Assembly: GCA_020160805.1 (NCBI GenBank) | Contig: JAIUPO010000035.1 | Span: 1-33,585 of the forward strand | DNA: 33,585 bases | DNA from: Actinomycetota bacterium | GTDB taxonomy: Bacteria; Actinomycetota; Actinomycetes; Actinomycetales; Dermatophilaceae | Reading direction: 5' to 3' | Shown here: piece by piece, positions 8,625 through 17,416 of the stretch | Layout: each line of letters opens with the position of its first letter | Numbering within the stretch: position 1 is the stretch's first letter | Translations under genes and position numbers: made by a program | The notes under the pieces: model-generated | What the model saw: the letters and a program-made list of their open reading frames with translations, nothing else | What the model was told of the DNA's origin: nothing | Database searches by the model: none

Positions 8625-9458
8625 ATGTTCGGCCGCGAGCGACTCGAAACCAAGACGCTGGATCAGGTCCGCGCCATGCGCGCACCTGGCCTGGTCGTCG
8701 GCGAGTGCCTGCATATGCTGCGCGGCGCGACCCAGGCCGGGATGACCACCCTCGACCTGGACCGGCTCGCGGAGCAGTTCATCCGAGACCACGGCGGCCG
8801 GCCGAGCTTCGCGGAGGTGCCGGGCTATCGGTATACGCTCTGCACCTCGGTCAACGAGGAGATCGTGCACGGGATCCCGGGCTCGCGCGTGCTCAAGGAC
8901 GGCGACCTGCTCTCCATCGACTGCGGCGCGATCGTTGACGGCTGGCATGGTGATGCGGCGATCTCGGTGATTGTCGGCGGCCGGGAGGCCGCGCGCCCCG
9001 AGGACCTCGACCTCATGGACGCGACCGAGGACTCCTTGTGGGCCGGCATCGCCGCCCTGAAGGTCGGGCGCGACCTCTTCGAGGTCGGGTCGGCCGTCGA
9101 GGCGTCAATTGAGCGGGCGGGAGAGCGGCTTGGCCGCACCTTCGGCATCGTCGAGGACTATGTCGGCCATGGCATCGGCCGCGAGATGCATATGTCGCCC
9201 AATGTCCCCAACTACGCCGTGCGCGGCCGGGGACCGACGATCCGCAACGCCTGCACCGTCGCCATCGAGCCGATGATCACCCTCGGCGATCAAGAGAACG
9301 AAGTCCTCACCGACCAGTGGACGGTCGTCACGTCCGACCGCTCGCGCGCCAGCCACTGGGAGCACACCGTGGCCTGTCACGACGGCGGCATCTGGGTGCT
9401 GACCGCGATCGACGGAGGCGCGCAGCGCCTCGCCTCCGCATACTCACCGCTGGCCTAG
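8625..9458 (+). CDS. map: Type I methionine aminopeptidase
   Basis: This metalloprotease removes the initiator methionine from nascent proteins. The 277-residue product begins MFGRERLETKT; an ATG directly before (8622) would add one Met. The five metal ligands are visible: the two Asp of IDCGAIVDGWHGD (D99, D110), H182 in VGHGIGREMH, E215 in AIEPMI and E246 in SHWEHT. The substrate-site His lies in VHGIPGS. In most bacteria with this gene order infA follows directly; here it is about 24 kb away. Confidence 0.96.
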   Translation: MFGRERLETKTLDQVRAMRAPGLVVGECLHMLRGATQAGMTTLDLDRLAEQFIRDHGGRPSFAEVPGYRYTLCTSVNEEIVHGIPGSRVLKDGDLLSIDCGAIVDGWHGDAAISVIVGGREAARPEDLDLMDATEDSLWAGIAALKVGRDLFEVGSAVEASIERAGERLGRTFGIVEDYVGHGIGREMHMSPNVPNYAVRGRGPTIRNACTVAIEPMITLGDQENEVLTDQWTVVTSDRSRASHWEHTVACHDGGIWVLTAIDGGAQRLASAYSPLA

Positions 9459-9485
9459 GGGCAGCCCCTCCCGCGCGCCGACTCT

Positions 9486-9555
9486 CGGTGCGTGGGTGCC
9501 GAACCGGTGCGTAGCTGAACGGCCCCGGTGCGCAGGCTGCGCCGCTGCGGTGCGT
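9486..9555 (+). promoter_or_regulatory. Four CGGTGCGT direct repeats upstream of the methyltransferase gene
   Basis: The octamer CGGTGCGT occurs at 9486-9493, 9505-9512 and 9548-9555, and as CGGTGCGC at 9526-9533. The starts are 19, 21 and 22 bases apart, about two helical turns, so a protein could meet all copies on one DNA face. The array lies in the 150-base gap between map and the first gene of the peptide cluster. It may be an operator for the cluster, for example for the regulator at 28748-31243. No clear -35/-10 pair is seen. Function is inference. Confidence 0.4.
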
Positions 9556-9608
9556 AAAGGCCGCGCTGGGCCTTGAGCAGGGTCGTAGCGGCCGCTTCGC
9601 TGGGGGGC

Positions 9609-10445
9609 ATGACGACCACCACGGCACCCACGAGCAGCTACTCACCCGGCAGCGGCTACGCCCGCGATGTCGAATATGAGCGACTGGAGCGGCAGGCTGC
9701 GTTGAGCTTTCCGCGCGAGTTCGAGCTGATGATCGCGCACGGCCTGACCCGAACTGGCACGGTCATCGACCTCGGCAGCGGCAATGGTGCGGTCACGCGC
9801 CGGCTGCGCGAGGAGCTGCCCGATGCGACGGTCTACGGCAGCGATGTGGACGCCGAGCTGCTCGCGAGCGTCGAGCCGCCGACGCTGGCCATCGTCGATG
9901 GCACCATCCCTGTGCCCGATGGCAGCGTCGACGACATCGTCATGCGCTTCGTCGCCCAACACCTGCGCCCCGCCCTGCGCGCGGAAGTCTTCGCCGAGAT
10001 CCGCCGAGTCCTGCGCCCCGGGGGTCGCCTGCACGTCATTGATGTCGATGACAGCGACGCCGGCCACAGCAGCGGGCGGGTGACCCGCGGCTTGGTTGAG
10101 CTGTTCAGTGAGTTGCGAGCGATCCAGTCGGCCGATGGGGGCGACCGGCAGGTCGTCAAGAAAATCCCGGCAGAGCTGGAACGCGCCGGTTTCATCGATG
10201 TCGACCCGGTGACCTCCGCGGTCACCACAAATGACCACCCCGTCGCCGCCTTTTCCGTCCACATGGGTCCGGACCGCTATGTGCCCTTGGTCGCCGCCGG
10301 CGTCCTGACGATCGAACAACTGGCTGTCGTCGGCTGGTCCTGGGAGAACTTCCGCCGCGACCCCGAAGCCTTCATCAGCATCAACATCCACACCGTCCAC
10401 GCGGTCTCGCCGGGACCGGCCACCACCACCCACCACGGGAGCTGA
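9609..10445 (+). CDS. Class I SAM-dependent methyltransferase
   Basis: This is a Rossmann-fold methyltransferase of 278 residues. Motif I is VIDLGSGNGAVTRRL (about residues 56-70), followed by an acidic segment YGSDVDAEL for SAM ribose binding, and the post-motif RRVLRPGGRLHVIDVDD typical of methyltransferase family 11/25 proteins. The ATG at 9609 is preferred to a TTG at 9573 because the shorter form starts just before an ordinary disordered leader and has a GGGGGG 2-8 bases upstream. It lies one base from the next gene, and is probably the first gene of the biosynthetic operon. A role in methylating the modified peptide is inferred from position; a housekeeping substrate cannot be excluded. 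Confidence 0.85.
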   Translation: MTTTTAPTSSYSPGSGYARDVEYERLERQAALSFPREFELMIAHGLTRTGTVIDLGSGNGAVTRRLREELPDATVYGSDVDAELLASVEPPTLAIVDGTIPVPDGSVDDIVMRFVAQHLRPALRAEVFAEIRRVLRPGGRLHVIDVDDSDAGHSSGRVTRGLVELFSELRAIQSADGGDRQVVKKIPAELERAGFIDVDPVTSAVTTNDHPVAAFSVHMGPDRYVPLVAAGVLTIEQLAVVGWSWENFRRDPEAFISINIHTVHAVSPGPATTTHHGS

Positions 10446-10446
10446 C

Positions 10447-10632
10447 ATGAACCCCAACCTCAAGACCTTCTTGGCGATCTTCCTCTTCATCTGGGGTGTC
10501 GTCGGCGTAGTTCTCGCCGTCGTCAACCTGCAATCCGCGCCCGCCGCGACCAGCTCGGCCGTCGTCTTCGGCGCGCTCGGGATGCTCGGCTTCGTCGGCG
10601 GCTGGCTGCTGATGCGCCGTCCGTCCTACTGA
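10447..10632 (+). CDS. Small two-helix membrane protein, unknown function
   Basis: The 61-residue product has two predicted membrane helices, FLAIFLFIWGVVGVVLAVV (about residues 8-26) and a second from about residue 38 to 55 (SAVVFGALGMLGFVGGWLL), with a basic end RRPSY. I do not recognise a family. It starts one base after the methyltransferase stop and is followed 43 bases later by the YcaO gene, so it is cotranscribed. Possible roles are an immunity peptide or an export accessory, but nothing in the sequence proves either. Confidence 0.65.
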   Translation: MNPNLKTFLAIFLFIWGVVGVVLAVVNLQSAPAATSSAVVFGALGMLGFVGGWLLMRRPSY

Positions 10633-10675
10633 CACCACCCCAGCACTTTCCACCTCAAGAAAAAGGACAGAAAGC

Positions 10676-12949
10676 GTGAGCGTGCTTCGCTTCCGGGACA
10701 ACTTCCGCGTCGAGGTCATCGACAACAAGTTGCTCTTCCTGCTCAATGACGAGCAGGCGATGATCGTCGAGAACCCCAACACCGCCAGGGTCGCCACCTT
10801 GATCGATGGCCAACGGACGACCGCGGACGTGATGTCGGCGCTCGCGGGCCAGATGGCGCCCGACCGCGTGTTCTTGGAGTTGGCCAAGCTGCAAAAGTCC
10901 GGGCATGTCGTCACGACACCGAGCGATGGCTCGCTCGCCGCGCAATATGTCGAAGGCTTCGGCCGGGCTAGCGACGGCTTCGCCACGCGGACCGCCCCTT
11001 TCGAGGTGGCCGTCTTGTCGCTCACGAGCGTCGATCTCTGCACGCCACTGACCTCCGCCCTGGCCAGCTATGCACCGCGCATTGCGGTGCGCAGCGTCGA
11101 GGGCGTCTTCGATGCCGTCGGCTCGGATCTGGTCGTCGTCGTCGTGGACGATTACCTCAGCAGCGCCCTGCGCGAGATCAACAAACACTTCAAGGGTGAA
11201 GGCCAGCCGTGGGTGCTGGTCAAGCCGGCGGGACGCGAGGTCTGGGTTGGCCCGCGCTTCATCCCCGGCGAGACCGGTTGCTGGGAGTCCGTGGAGGACC
11301 GCATCGCGGCCAACCGTCAGGTTGAGAGGTATGTCGCCGGCAAGACCGGGGCGGCCTTCCCACAGGTCAAGCCCGCCGGCCTGGCCCCCGGCGCCACGGG
11401 CATCGCCGCCGGTGTCATCGCGAATGAGATTTTGGCCCTAGCCGCCGGGCTGGCCGGCGAGCTCGCCGGCGCCATGCGCTCGCTGGATGTCAAGACCTAC
11501 GAGACGCGCAGCCACACCCTGATCGACCAGCCGCAGTTCTCGGTCGAGGACCCGGCGAGCCTGCGGCGCACCAGCGAGGTCACGCTGACCGAGACCCCGG
11601 CTCAGCACCTCGAGGACGGGGGCTATCGCGTCTGCACCCCGCGCGAGACGTACGACCGGCTGGAGCGCCATATCAGCCACATCCTCGGCGCGGTCTCTCG
11701 TCTGACGCCGCTGGATGCGGACGAGGAAGGCATCACGTACTCCTTCGCCGCCGGACACAACTTCGGGATGATGGGCGACAACATGGACCTGCTGCGCAGC
11801 AATATGCGCGGGCAGTCCGGCGGCAAGGGCCGCACCGAGATCCAGGCCAAGGTGTCGGGCATCTGCGAAGCGCTCGAGCGCTATTCGGGCGTGTGGACCC
11901 CGGACATCCCGGAGGCCTTTTCGACGTGGAATGCCCTCGAGGGCCGCAAACTGCACCCCGGCGACTACCTCCGCTTCTCCGACGAGCAGTACGCCATCCG
12001 CGAGAGCTGGAACGCCGATCCCCGCAACCGGCTGCAGAAGATTCCGCACCGCTTCGATCACGACAAGCCCATCCACTTCACGGCCGGCCGCTCGCTGACC
12101 ACAGGCGAGGAGGTGATGATCCCCTCCGCCATGATCTGGTTCGGGCATCCGGACCTGAAGGACATGAGCCACCTGTTCACGATGACCGACTCCAATGGTG
12201 GGGCCGCCGGCAACACGATGGACGAAGCGGTCCTGCAGGGCCTGTGCGAGGTCTACGAACGCGACGCCGTCGCCTTGTGGTGGTTCAACCGGATCGCCCG
12301 CCCCGGCATCGATCTGGATTCGGTCAAGGATCCGTATGTCGATCAGATGCGCGAGTTCTATGCCTCGATGGATCGCAACATCTGGGTTATCGACCTGTCC
12401 AACGACCTCGGCATCTCCACCTTCGCGGCCTTCTCGCGCCGCGACCACGAGGTCGAGGACATCATGGTCGGCTTCGGGGCACACCCCGATCCGCATATCG
12501 CCTTCTTCCGGGCCCTGACCGAGCTCAACCAGTTCCTGCCCTTCGTGCGCAAGCGGGATGCGGAAGGCAACACGATCTACCAGGTCGATGACGCCGCGAC
12601 CTTGGAGTGGTGCAAGACCCGCACCTGCGCCTCCGAGCCGTGGATCCTCCCCGACCCGGCCGTTCCCCTGCGCACCCTGGAGGAGCTGGAGCGGGAGATC
12701 CCCACGACCCTGGGCGGCATTGTGCAGTACTGCGTCGATGACTTGGCGGCAGCCGGGATGGAGACGATCGTCGTCAACCAAACCCGCCCCGACATCGACC
12801 TCGCGGTGGCCAAGGTCTTCGTCCCCGGCATGCGGCACTTCTGGCGCCGCACCGGCCCCGGCCGCATCTACGACATTCCGGTCCAGCTCGGCTGGCGCGA
12901 GGCGCCGATCGCCGAAGCGGATGTCAACCCCATCGGTGTCTTCTTCTAA
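10676..12949 (+). CDS. Fused TOMM cyclodehydratase (leader-binding/E1-like plus YcaO)
   Basis: This 757-residue protein is the expected core enzyme converting Cys (or Ser/Thr) of a precursor peptide into azolines with ATP. Residues 1-80 resemble the leader-recognition winged-helix domain. Residues about 105-290 are an E1/ThiF-like domain with PGETGCWESVEDRIAANR (198-214). Residues about 320-757 are the YcaO domain, with ATP-site motifs SGICEALERYS (394-404), the NTMDEAVLQ...EVYER block (513-529) and RALTELNQ (612-619). The structural zinc site usual in this family (CWxC and QCPxC) is degenerate: C202-W-E-S205 and Q287-F-S-V. The C terminus NPIGVFF lacks the PxPxP ending of many TOMM YcaO proteins. 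A GTG start at 10676 follows AAGGA by 8 bases; a GTG at 10682 is possible. The SagB gene follows after 10 bases. Confidence 0.92.
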   Translation: MSVLRFRDNFRVEVIDNKLLFLLNDEQAMIVENPNTARVATLIDGQRTTADVMSALAGQMAPDRVFLELAKLQKSGHVVTTPSDGSLAAQYVEGFGRASDGFATRTAPFEVAVLSLTSVDLCTPLTSALASYAPRIAVRSVEGVFDAVGSDLVVVVVDDYLSSALREINKHFKGEGQPWVLVKPAGREVWVGPRFIPGETGCWESVEDRIAANRQVERYVAGKTGAAFPQVKPAGLAPGATGIAAGVIANEILALAAGLAGELAGAMRSLDVKTYETRSHTLIDQPQFSVEDPASLRRTSEVTLTETPAQHLEDGGYRVCTPRETYDRLERHISHILGAVSRLTPLDADEEGITYSFAAGHNFGMMGDNMDLLRSNMRGQSGGKGRTEIQAKVSGICEALERYSGVWTPDIPEAFSTWNALEGRKLHPGDYLRFSDEQYAIRESWNADPRNRLQKIPHRFDHDKPIHFTAGRSLTTGEEVMIPSAMIWFGHPDLKDMSHLFTMTDSNGGAAGNTMDEAVLQGLCEVYERDAVALWWFNRIARPGIDLDSVKDPYVDQMREFYASMDRNIWVIDLSNDLGISTFAAFSRRDHEVEDIMVGFGAHPDPHIAFFRALTELNQFLPFVRKRDAEGNTIYQVDDAATLEWCKTRTCASEPWILPDPAVPLRTLEELEREIPTTLGGIVQYCVDDLAAAGMETIVVNQTRPDIDLAVAKVFVPGMRHFWRRTGPGRIYDIPVQLGWREAPIAEADVNPIGVFF

Positions 12950-12959
12950 GGAGCCGGCA

Positions 12960-14360
12960 GTGTCTTCGACCCTTCAGGCTCGGCCCGTGACCACGGTCCT
13001 GGCCGTGCGTCCCACGATCTCGCTGTCCCCGCATCCGGAGGGCATCACCGTCACGGGGGTGGGCTGGGAACAGCTCGTCGCCGTCTCGTCACCGGGAGTA
13101 CGCGATGCGGTCCTGTCGGTGCGGGAGTCGCCGATGCCGTCCTCGGAGATTCTACGGAGGGCCCTGGAGGCGAGCGGGGATCTGAGCGCCGCGGTGCTTG
13201 TCCAGTCGGTGGTCAAGCGACTGTCCGTGCTCGGAGTCTTCGAGCATGTGCTTTTCGAGCCGGGCAATGGCGCCGTAGCCCGCCTGATGACGGCGGGAGC
13301 CATGCCGGTCGGTCTGTCGGCCTTGCCGCCGGATGCGCGTCTGCGCGTCCTGAGCCCGATGGCGGTGGCGACCGTGCGCGCGGGAGAGGTTGTGGTGGAG
13401 TCGGGGGTTTCGCACCTGCAGGTGGCGCTGCGGCCGGACCTGTTCGCGCTCGTCGTGGCGGGAGATCTGGACGCGCTGCCCGATCCGGTGCTCGCGATGC
13501 TCTGCACGGCCCGGCTGCTGGTGACCCCGGAAGAGACCGCTTCGCGGCGCTTCCGGCAGTGGGATGCGACCGACTTGTGGTTCCACCGCAAGGCCAATGA
13601 GTCCCGTGGGGCGGACGGCTATGGCGGGACTTACCATCTCGCCGACGACTTCAAGCCGGTGCCGTATGCCCGGCCGGTCCCGCCCGGCGGCAGCCTCGCC
13701 TTGCCGGTCCCCGATCTCGCCCAGGCTCGCGCCGCTGACCCGCCGCTGGCCGAGGTGATGGAACGGCGACGCTCCCACCGCCGCTTCCTCGCCGGCCGCA
13801 CGAGCCAGGAACAGCTCGGCGCCCTGCTCTATCGCGCGCTGCGCGCCCGGCAGATCCATCCCGACGATCGCGGGCTCGATGTCGTGGATCGGCCATACCC
13901 CAGCGGCGGGTCAGTGCACGAAATCGAGACCTATGTCGTGGTCAATGACGTAACGGGCATCGAGGCCGGCATCTACCGCTACGCACCGGATCGCCACGCC
14001 CTCGATGTGCTACAGCAGAACGACGCCATCCGCGCCCGCGTCAACGCCGACGTCATGATCACGACGCGCGGCGAGCAACCACCGCCGGTCGTCCTGCTCT
14101 TCGGGGCCCGTTTCGACCGCCTGATGTGGAAATACCAGGGCATGCCCTATGCCCTGCTCACCAAGCATGTTGGCGTTGTCTATCAGACGATTTATGTCAA
14201 TGCGGAGGCCGAGGGGCTCGGCGTCTGCGGCATCGGCGGAACCTCCGCCTCCCTCTTTGCGCAAGCCACCGGTGAGCATCCGATGGACGAGGGCGCTGTG
14301 GGAATGATGGTCCTCGGCGTGCCCGACCCGAGCGAGCGCGACGCCTGGGGCCGGCCATGA
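12960..14360 (+). CDS. SagB/McbC-type azoline dehydrogenase (FMN nitroreductase fold)
   Basis: It should oxidise thiazolines/oxazolines to aromatic azoles using FMN. The 466-residue protein has an N-terminal non-catalytic part (1-250) and a C-terminal nitroreductase domain. FMN-contact motifs are RRRSHRRF (269-276), YPSGGSVHEIETYVVV (313-328) and GLGVCGIGG (419-427). The Lys-Tyr pair needed for catalysis in the McbC family is present as WKYQG (K391, Y392). The start is a GTG with AAGGAG 6 bases upstream; an open frame extending 400 bases upstream overlaps the YcaO gene and is not real. The stop overlaps the next ATG by four bases. Confidence 0.92.
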   Translation: MSSTLQARPVTTVLAVRPTISLSPHPEGITVTGVGWEQLVAVSSPGVRDAVLSVRESPMPSSEILRRALEASGDLSAAVLVQSVVKRLSVLGVFEHVLFEPGNGAVARLMTAGAMPVGLSALPPDARLRVLSPMAVATVRAGEVVVESGVSHLQVALRPDLFALVVAGDLDALPDPVLAMLCTARLLVTPEETASRRFRQWDATDLWFHRKANESRGADGYGGTYHLADDFKPVPYARPVPPGGSLALPVPDLAQARAADPPLAEVMERRRSHRRFLAGRTSQEQLGALLYRALRARQIHPDDRGLDVVDRPYPSGGSVHEIETYVVVNDVTGIEAGIYRYAPDRHALDVLQQNDAIRARVNADVMITTRGEQPPPVVLLFGARFDRLMWKYQGMPYALLTKHVGVVYQTIYVNAEAEGLGVCGIGGTSASLFAQATGEHPMDEGAVGMMVLGVPDPSERDAWGRP

Positions 14361-15166
14361 AGTTCCGCTTCAAGGCTCTGGAGCGCCAGCGCCAACCCGA
14401 CCAACTCGACTCGCCCCTGCTGCTGGCCAGCCCGCGGGGTTGGGTCGCCGTCTTCACGGTCCTGATCACCACCGTGATGATCGGCCTATGGGGCTTCCTC
14501 GGCTCGATCCCGCGGTATGCCGACGCCAGCGGGCTGCTGACCTTCGCCGGGGGGATCGTCACGGTCGAGTCCGATGTGGCCGGCGCGCTCGTCGACCTAC
14601 CGGTCACGATGGGCCAGCAGATTCACCAGGGCCAGCAGCTCGGGACGGTGCGCGGTCGCGGCGGTGAGGACAACCGCATCATCTCTCCGGCCTCCGGTCG
14701 GGTCGTCTCAGTCGCCTCGGCCTTGGGCAATTACGTCGCCCCCGGAGAACCGCTGGTCCAGCTCGAACGCGTCGGCGTCGATGACCTCGAGATGGGTGCG
14801 ACCTTGATCGTCAGCGGCGACATGGTGCCCTATGTTCACCCGAGCCAGGAGGTCACCTTGGCCGTTCCGGGCGTGAACCCTCGTGCCTTCGGACGGCTTA
14901 AGGGTGTCGTCGAAAGCGTCTCCGAATATCCCGTCAGCGCGCAACAACTCGCGACTGTCACCGGTCAGAGCAGCCCGGCTGGGGAACCGGTGGGCGAGAA
15001 CCGTCACCTGGTCACGATCCGGCTGTTGCCGGACAGCACGACGGTTTCGGGCTATCAGTGGACCAGCGTCTCCGGGCCTCCGGTGCGCCTGCAATCCCGC
15101 ACCCCCGTCTCCGGTGCCCTCTCGCTCGGCGGGATCAAGCCCGTGTCCATCCTGCTGGGGGTATGA
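14357..15166 (+). CDS. HlyD-like membrane fusion protein, NHLM secretion type
   Basis: The 269-residue protein has a cytoplasmic N terminus, one membrane helix (about residues 29-49), and an extracytoplasmic part with two biotinyl/lipoyl-like half motifs (GGIVTVESDVAGALVDLPV, then IISPASGRVVSVASALGNYV). This is the plan of the adaptor in NHLM (nitrile-hydratase-leader microcin) secretion systems. It starts with ATGA overlap to sagB and ends three bases before the peptidase transporter gene. A HlyD-type adaptor in a cell lacking an outer membrane probably couples the two ABC proteins rather than a TolC channel; that is inference. Confidence 0.88.
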   Translation: MKFRFKALERQRQPDQLDSPLLLASPRGWVAVFTVLITTVMIGLWGFLGSIPRYADASGLLTFAGGIVTVESDVAGALVDLPVTMGQQIHQGQQLGTVRGRGGEDNRIISPASGRVVSVASALGNYVAPGEPLVQLERVGVDDLEMGATLIVSGDMVPYVHPSQEVTLAVPGVNPRAFGRLKGVVESVSEYPVSAQQLATVTGQSSPAGEPVGENRHLVTIRLLPDSTTVSGYQWTSVSGPPVRLQSRTPVSGALSLGGIKPVSILLGV

Positions 15167-15169
15167 CGC

Positions 15170-17416
15170 ATGCGCACCCCCACCCGCGCCGCCCCGCCGC
15201 GTGTCGAGGTCGAGTGCAAAGGCCTCGCGCCCCGGCGGGCCAAGATTCGCCGCACCCCAACGGTGATCCAGATGGAGGCCGTCGAATGCGGGGCGGCCTC
15301 GCTGTCGATTCTGCTCTCGCACTACGGCCGCTTCGTCCCGCTGGAAGAGCTGCGGGTGGTGTGCGGGATCTCGCGCGACGGCTCGACAGCCAAGAACGTC
15401 ATGGACGCGGCACACCAATATGGCCTGGTGGGCAAGGGCCGACGAATGGAGCTGCCGCCGCTTCTCGAAATGGACCATCCGGTCATCGTCTTTTGGGCCT
15501 TCCAACACTTCATGGTCGTCAACGGCTTCGAGCGCCGCCGTGGCCAGACCGTGGTCTTGATCAACGACCCCGCGTCCGGACCTCGCCGGATGCCGCTCAG
15601 CGAATTCGATCAGGGCTTCACCGGGATCGTCTTGGATCTGGTGCCGGGGGAGGACTTCGAGGCCGGGGGTGCGCCGCCGAAGATCTCCGAGATGCTGCTG
15701 GAGCGCACCTCCCGCAATGGGCGGGGCTTGGCCTTGGCCTTGCTGGCGAGCGTCGTCCTGGTCATTCCCGGCATCGTCTCGCCGATCTTCACGCAGTACT
15801 ACGTCGACTCGATCTATGGCACCCCGGGCGCGCTCGCTGTCGTGCCGCTGCTCATCGGCTTGGCGGTCTGTGCCGCCGGCGTCTTCATCCTCACCAAGGT
15901 GCAAACGCATTACCTGCGGCTGGTCGAGGGGCGAAGTTCGCTGGTCTCCAGCGGACGCTTTCTCTATCGGCTGCTGCGCCTGCCAATGGGCTTCTACTTG
16001 CAGCGACGTCCGGCCGAACTCGGCCGCCGGCTCAATAGCAACCGTCAGGTGGCCCAGACGGTCACGCGCGATCTGGTGGTCACCTGCGTCAATCTGCTGC
16101 TGATTGTCGTCTATGGCGCAGCGCTGCTCGCGCAGGACCTCGTCCTCGGCGCCTTGGCGATCGGCGTCGCCCTGATCAACCTGGCCGTGCTGCGGGCCGT
16201 GATGCGCCGGCGCATTGACAATGCCACGGCGCTTGAGGCCGAAGAGGGCCGGTTGGCGGTCGCCACCCTGCACACCATCTCGGCCATCGAAACCGTGAAA
16301 TCCTCCGGGACCGAGCACGCCTCGTTCTCGCGGTGGTCGGGGTCGCTGGCCAAAGCGATGACCGAATCACAACGCCTCGGCCAGCCGACCGCGCTGATGA
16401 CCGTCGTGCCACCGATGCTCGCGACCATCAACTCCGGCTTGGTCATGCTCGTCGGTGGTCTGCGGGTGACCGATGGGGCCATCACCGTCGGCGTCCTCTT
16501 CGCCTTCCAGGCGCTGCTGGCGACCTTCACCCGGCCCCTGACGCAGTTGACCAATCAGGCGGGCACCTTGCAGGAGATGACCGCGCAATTGCACCGGCTG
16601 CGCGATGCGGAGAAGTACGCGCTGGACCCGGCCTTCCGGGCCGAGCCACACGAGGGTGACGGGCGTCTGCTCTCCGGTGCCTTGGAGTTTCGAGACGTGG
16701 AGTTCACCTTCGGACCGCTTCTCGCGCCCCTGGTGCGAAACCTCGACCTGGCGATGGAGCCGGGTATGCGGGTCGCCTTGGTGGGTGCCTCCGGGTCCGG
16801 CAAGAGCACGATTGCCAAGCTCGCGGCAGGCCTATTGGAGCCAAGTGCCGGCGAGATCCTTTTCGACGGCCGCACTCGGCACGACTGGAGCCGGCAATCG
16901 ATGGCCCGGTCGGTCGCCTATGTCGACCAGACGACGACGCTCTTCGATGGCACGGTCCGCGAGAATATCTGTTTCTGGGACAACGAAGTTCGCGATGAAT
17001 CGGTGCTGCGCGCGCTGCGCGACGCCGAGATCTTCGATGCCATTTCCCGACGCGCTGGCGGAGTCAATGCGAGCGTTGCCGAGGGTGGCAGCAACTTCTC
17101 CGGCGGCCAGCGGCAGCGACTGGAATTGGCGCGCGCGCTGGTGTCCGACCCCACCCTCGTCGTCCTGGACGAAGCGACCAGCGCCCTCGACACCGCCACC
17201 GAACGCCGGGTGATGGACAACCTGCGGCGGCGCGGATGTGCCCTGATGATCATCGCGCACCGCCTGTCCACCGTGCGCGATGCCGACGTGATCATGGTCA
17301 TCGAGGACGGGAGTGTGGTGGAGCAGGGCCGGCACGAGGAGCTGATGGCTCGCGGTGGCGTCTATTGCGAGTTGGTGGACAGCGAAGCCGGCGCGGCCAG
17401 GACGGAGCAGAACTGA
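15170..17416 (+). CDS. Peptidase-containing ABC exporter (C39 + TMD + NBD)
   Basis: This 748-residue protein should cut the leader peptide and export the mature product. The N-terminal C39 peptidase domain (about 25-160) has Q34, catalytic C40 in MEAVECGAAS, H113 in FQHFMVVNGF and D133 in LINDPASG. The membrane domain spans about residues 185-460. The nucleotide-binding domain has Walker A GASGSGKST (539-547), signature FSGGQRQRL (643-651), Walker B TLVVLDEATSALD (662-674) and the H-loop IIAHRLS. C39 enzymes cut after GG-type sites, and the precursor peptides carry such sites just before their Cys tracts. It is three bases after HlyD and overlaps the next ABC gene by one base. Confidence 0.95.
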   Translation: MRTPTRAAPPRVEVECKGLAPRRAKIRRTPTVIQMEAVECGAASLSILLSHYGRFVPLEELRVVCGISRDGSTAKNVMDAAHQYGLVGKGRRMELPPLLEMDHPVIVFWAFQHFMVVNGFERRRGQTVVLINDPASGPRRMPLSEFDQGFTGIVLDLVPGEDFEAGGAPPKISEMLLERTSRNGRGLALALLASVVLVIPGIVSPIFTQYYVDSIYGTPGALAVVPLLIGLAVCAAGVFILTKVQTHYLRLVEGRSSLVSSGRFLYRLLRLPMGFYLQRRPAELGRRLNSNRQVAQTVTRDLVVTCVNLLLIVVYGAALLAQDLVLGALAIGVALINLAVLRAVMRRRIDNATALEAEEGRLAVATLHTISAIETVKSSGTEHASFSRWSGSLAKAMTESQRLGQPTALMTVVPPMLATINSGLVMLVGGLRVTDGAITVGVLFAFQALLATFTRPLTQLTNQAGTLQEMTAQLHRLRDAEKYALDPAFRAEPHEGDGRLLSGALEFRDVEFTFGPLLAPLVRNLDLAMEPGMRVALVGASGSGKSTIAKLAAGLLEPSAGEILFDGRTRHDWSRQSMARSVAYVDQTTTLFDGTVRENICFWDNEVRDESVLRALRDAEIFDAISRRAGGVNASVAEGGSNFSGGQRQRLELARALVSDPTLVVLDEATSALDTATERRVMDNLRRRGCALMIIAHRLSTVRDADVIMVIEDGSVVEQGRHEELMARGGVYCELVDSEAGAARTEQN

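Noticed and set aside
9456-9469. Hairpin AGGGGC/GCCCCT right after map as terminator.
   Set aside because: The loop would be a single base; after opening it leaves only about four pairs, too weak to call.
9573-9608. TTG start at 9573 for the methyltransferase.
   Set aside because: The ATG at 9609 has a G-rich site just upstream, and the extra 12 residues show no conservation pattern I recognise.
14708-16318. Very long minus-strand open frame opposite HlyD and the C39 exporter, and similar ones at 18745-20340, 11438-12838, 6593-8005, 3709-5406 and 24305-25351.
   Set aside because: They lie opposite well-supported genes, have compositions rich in His, Asp, Arg and Gly as expected from the reverse of high-GC codons, and show no family motifs.
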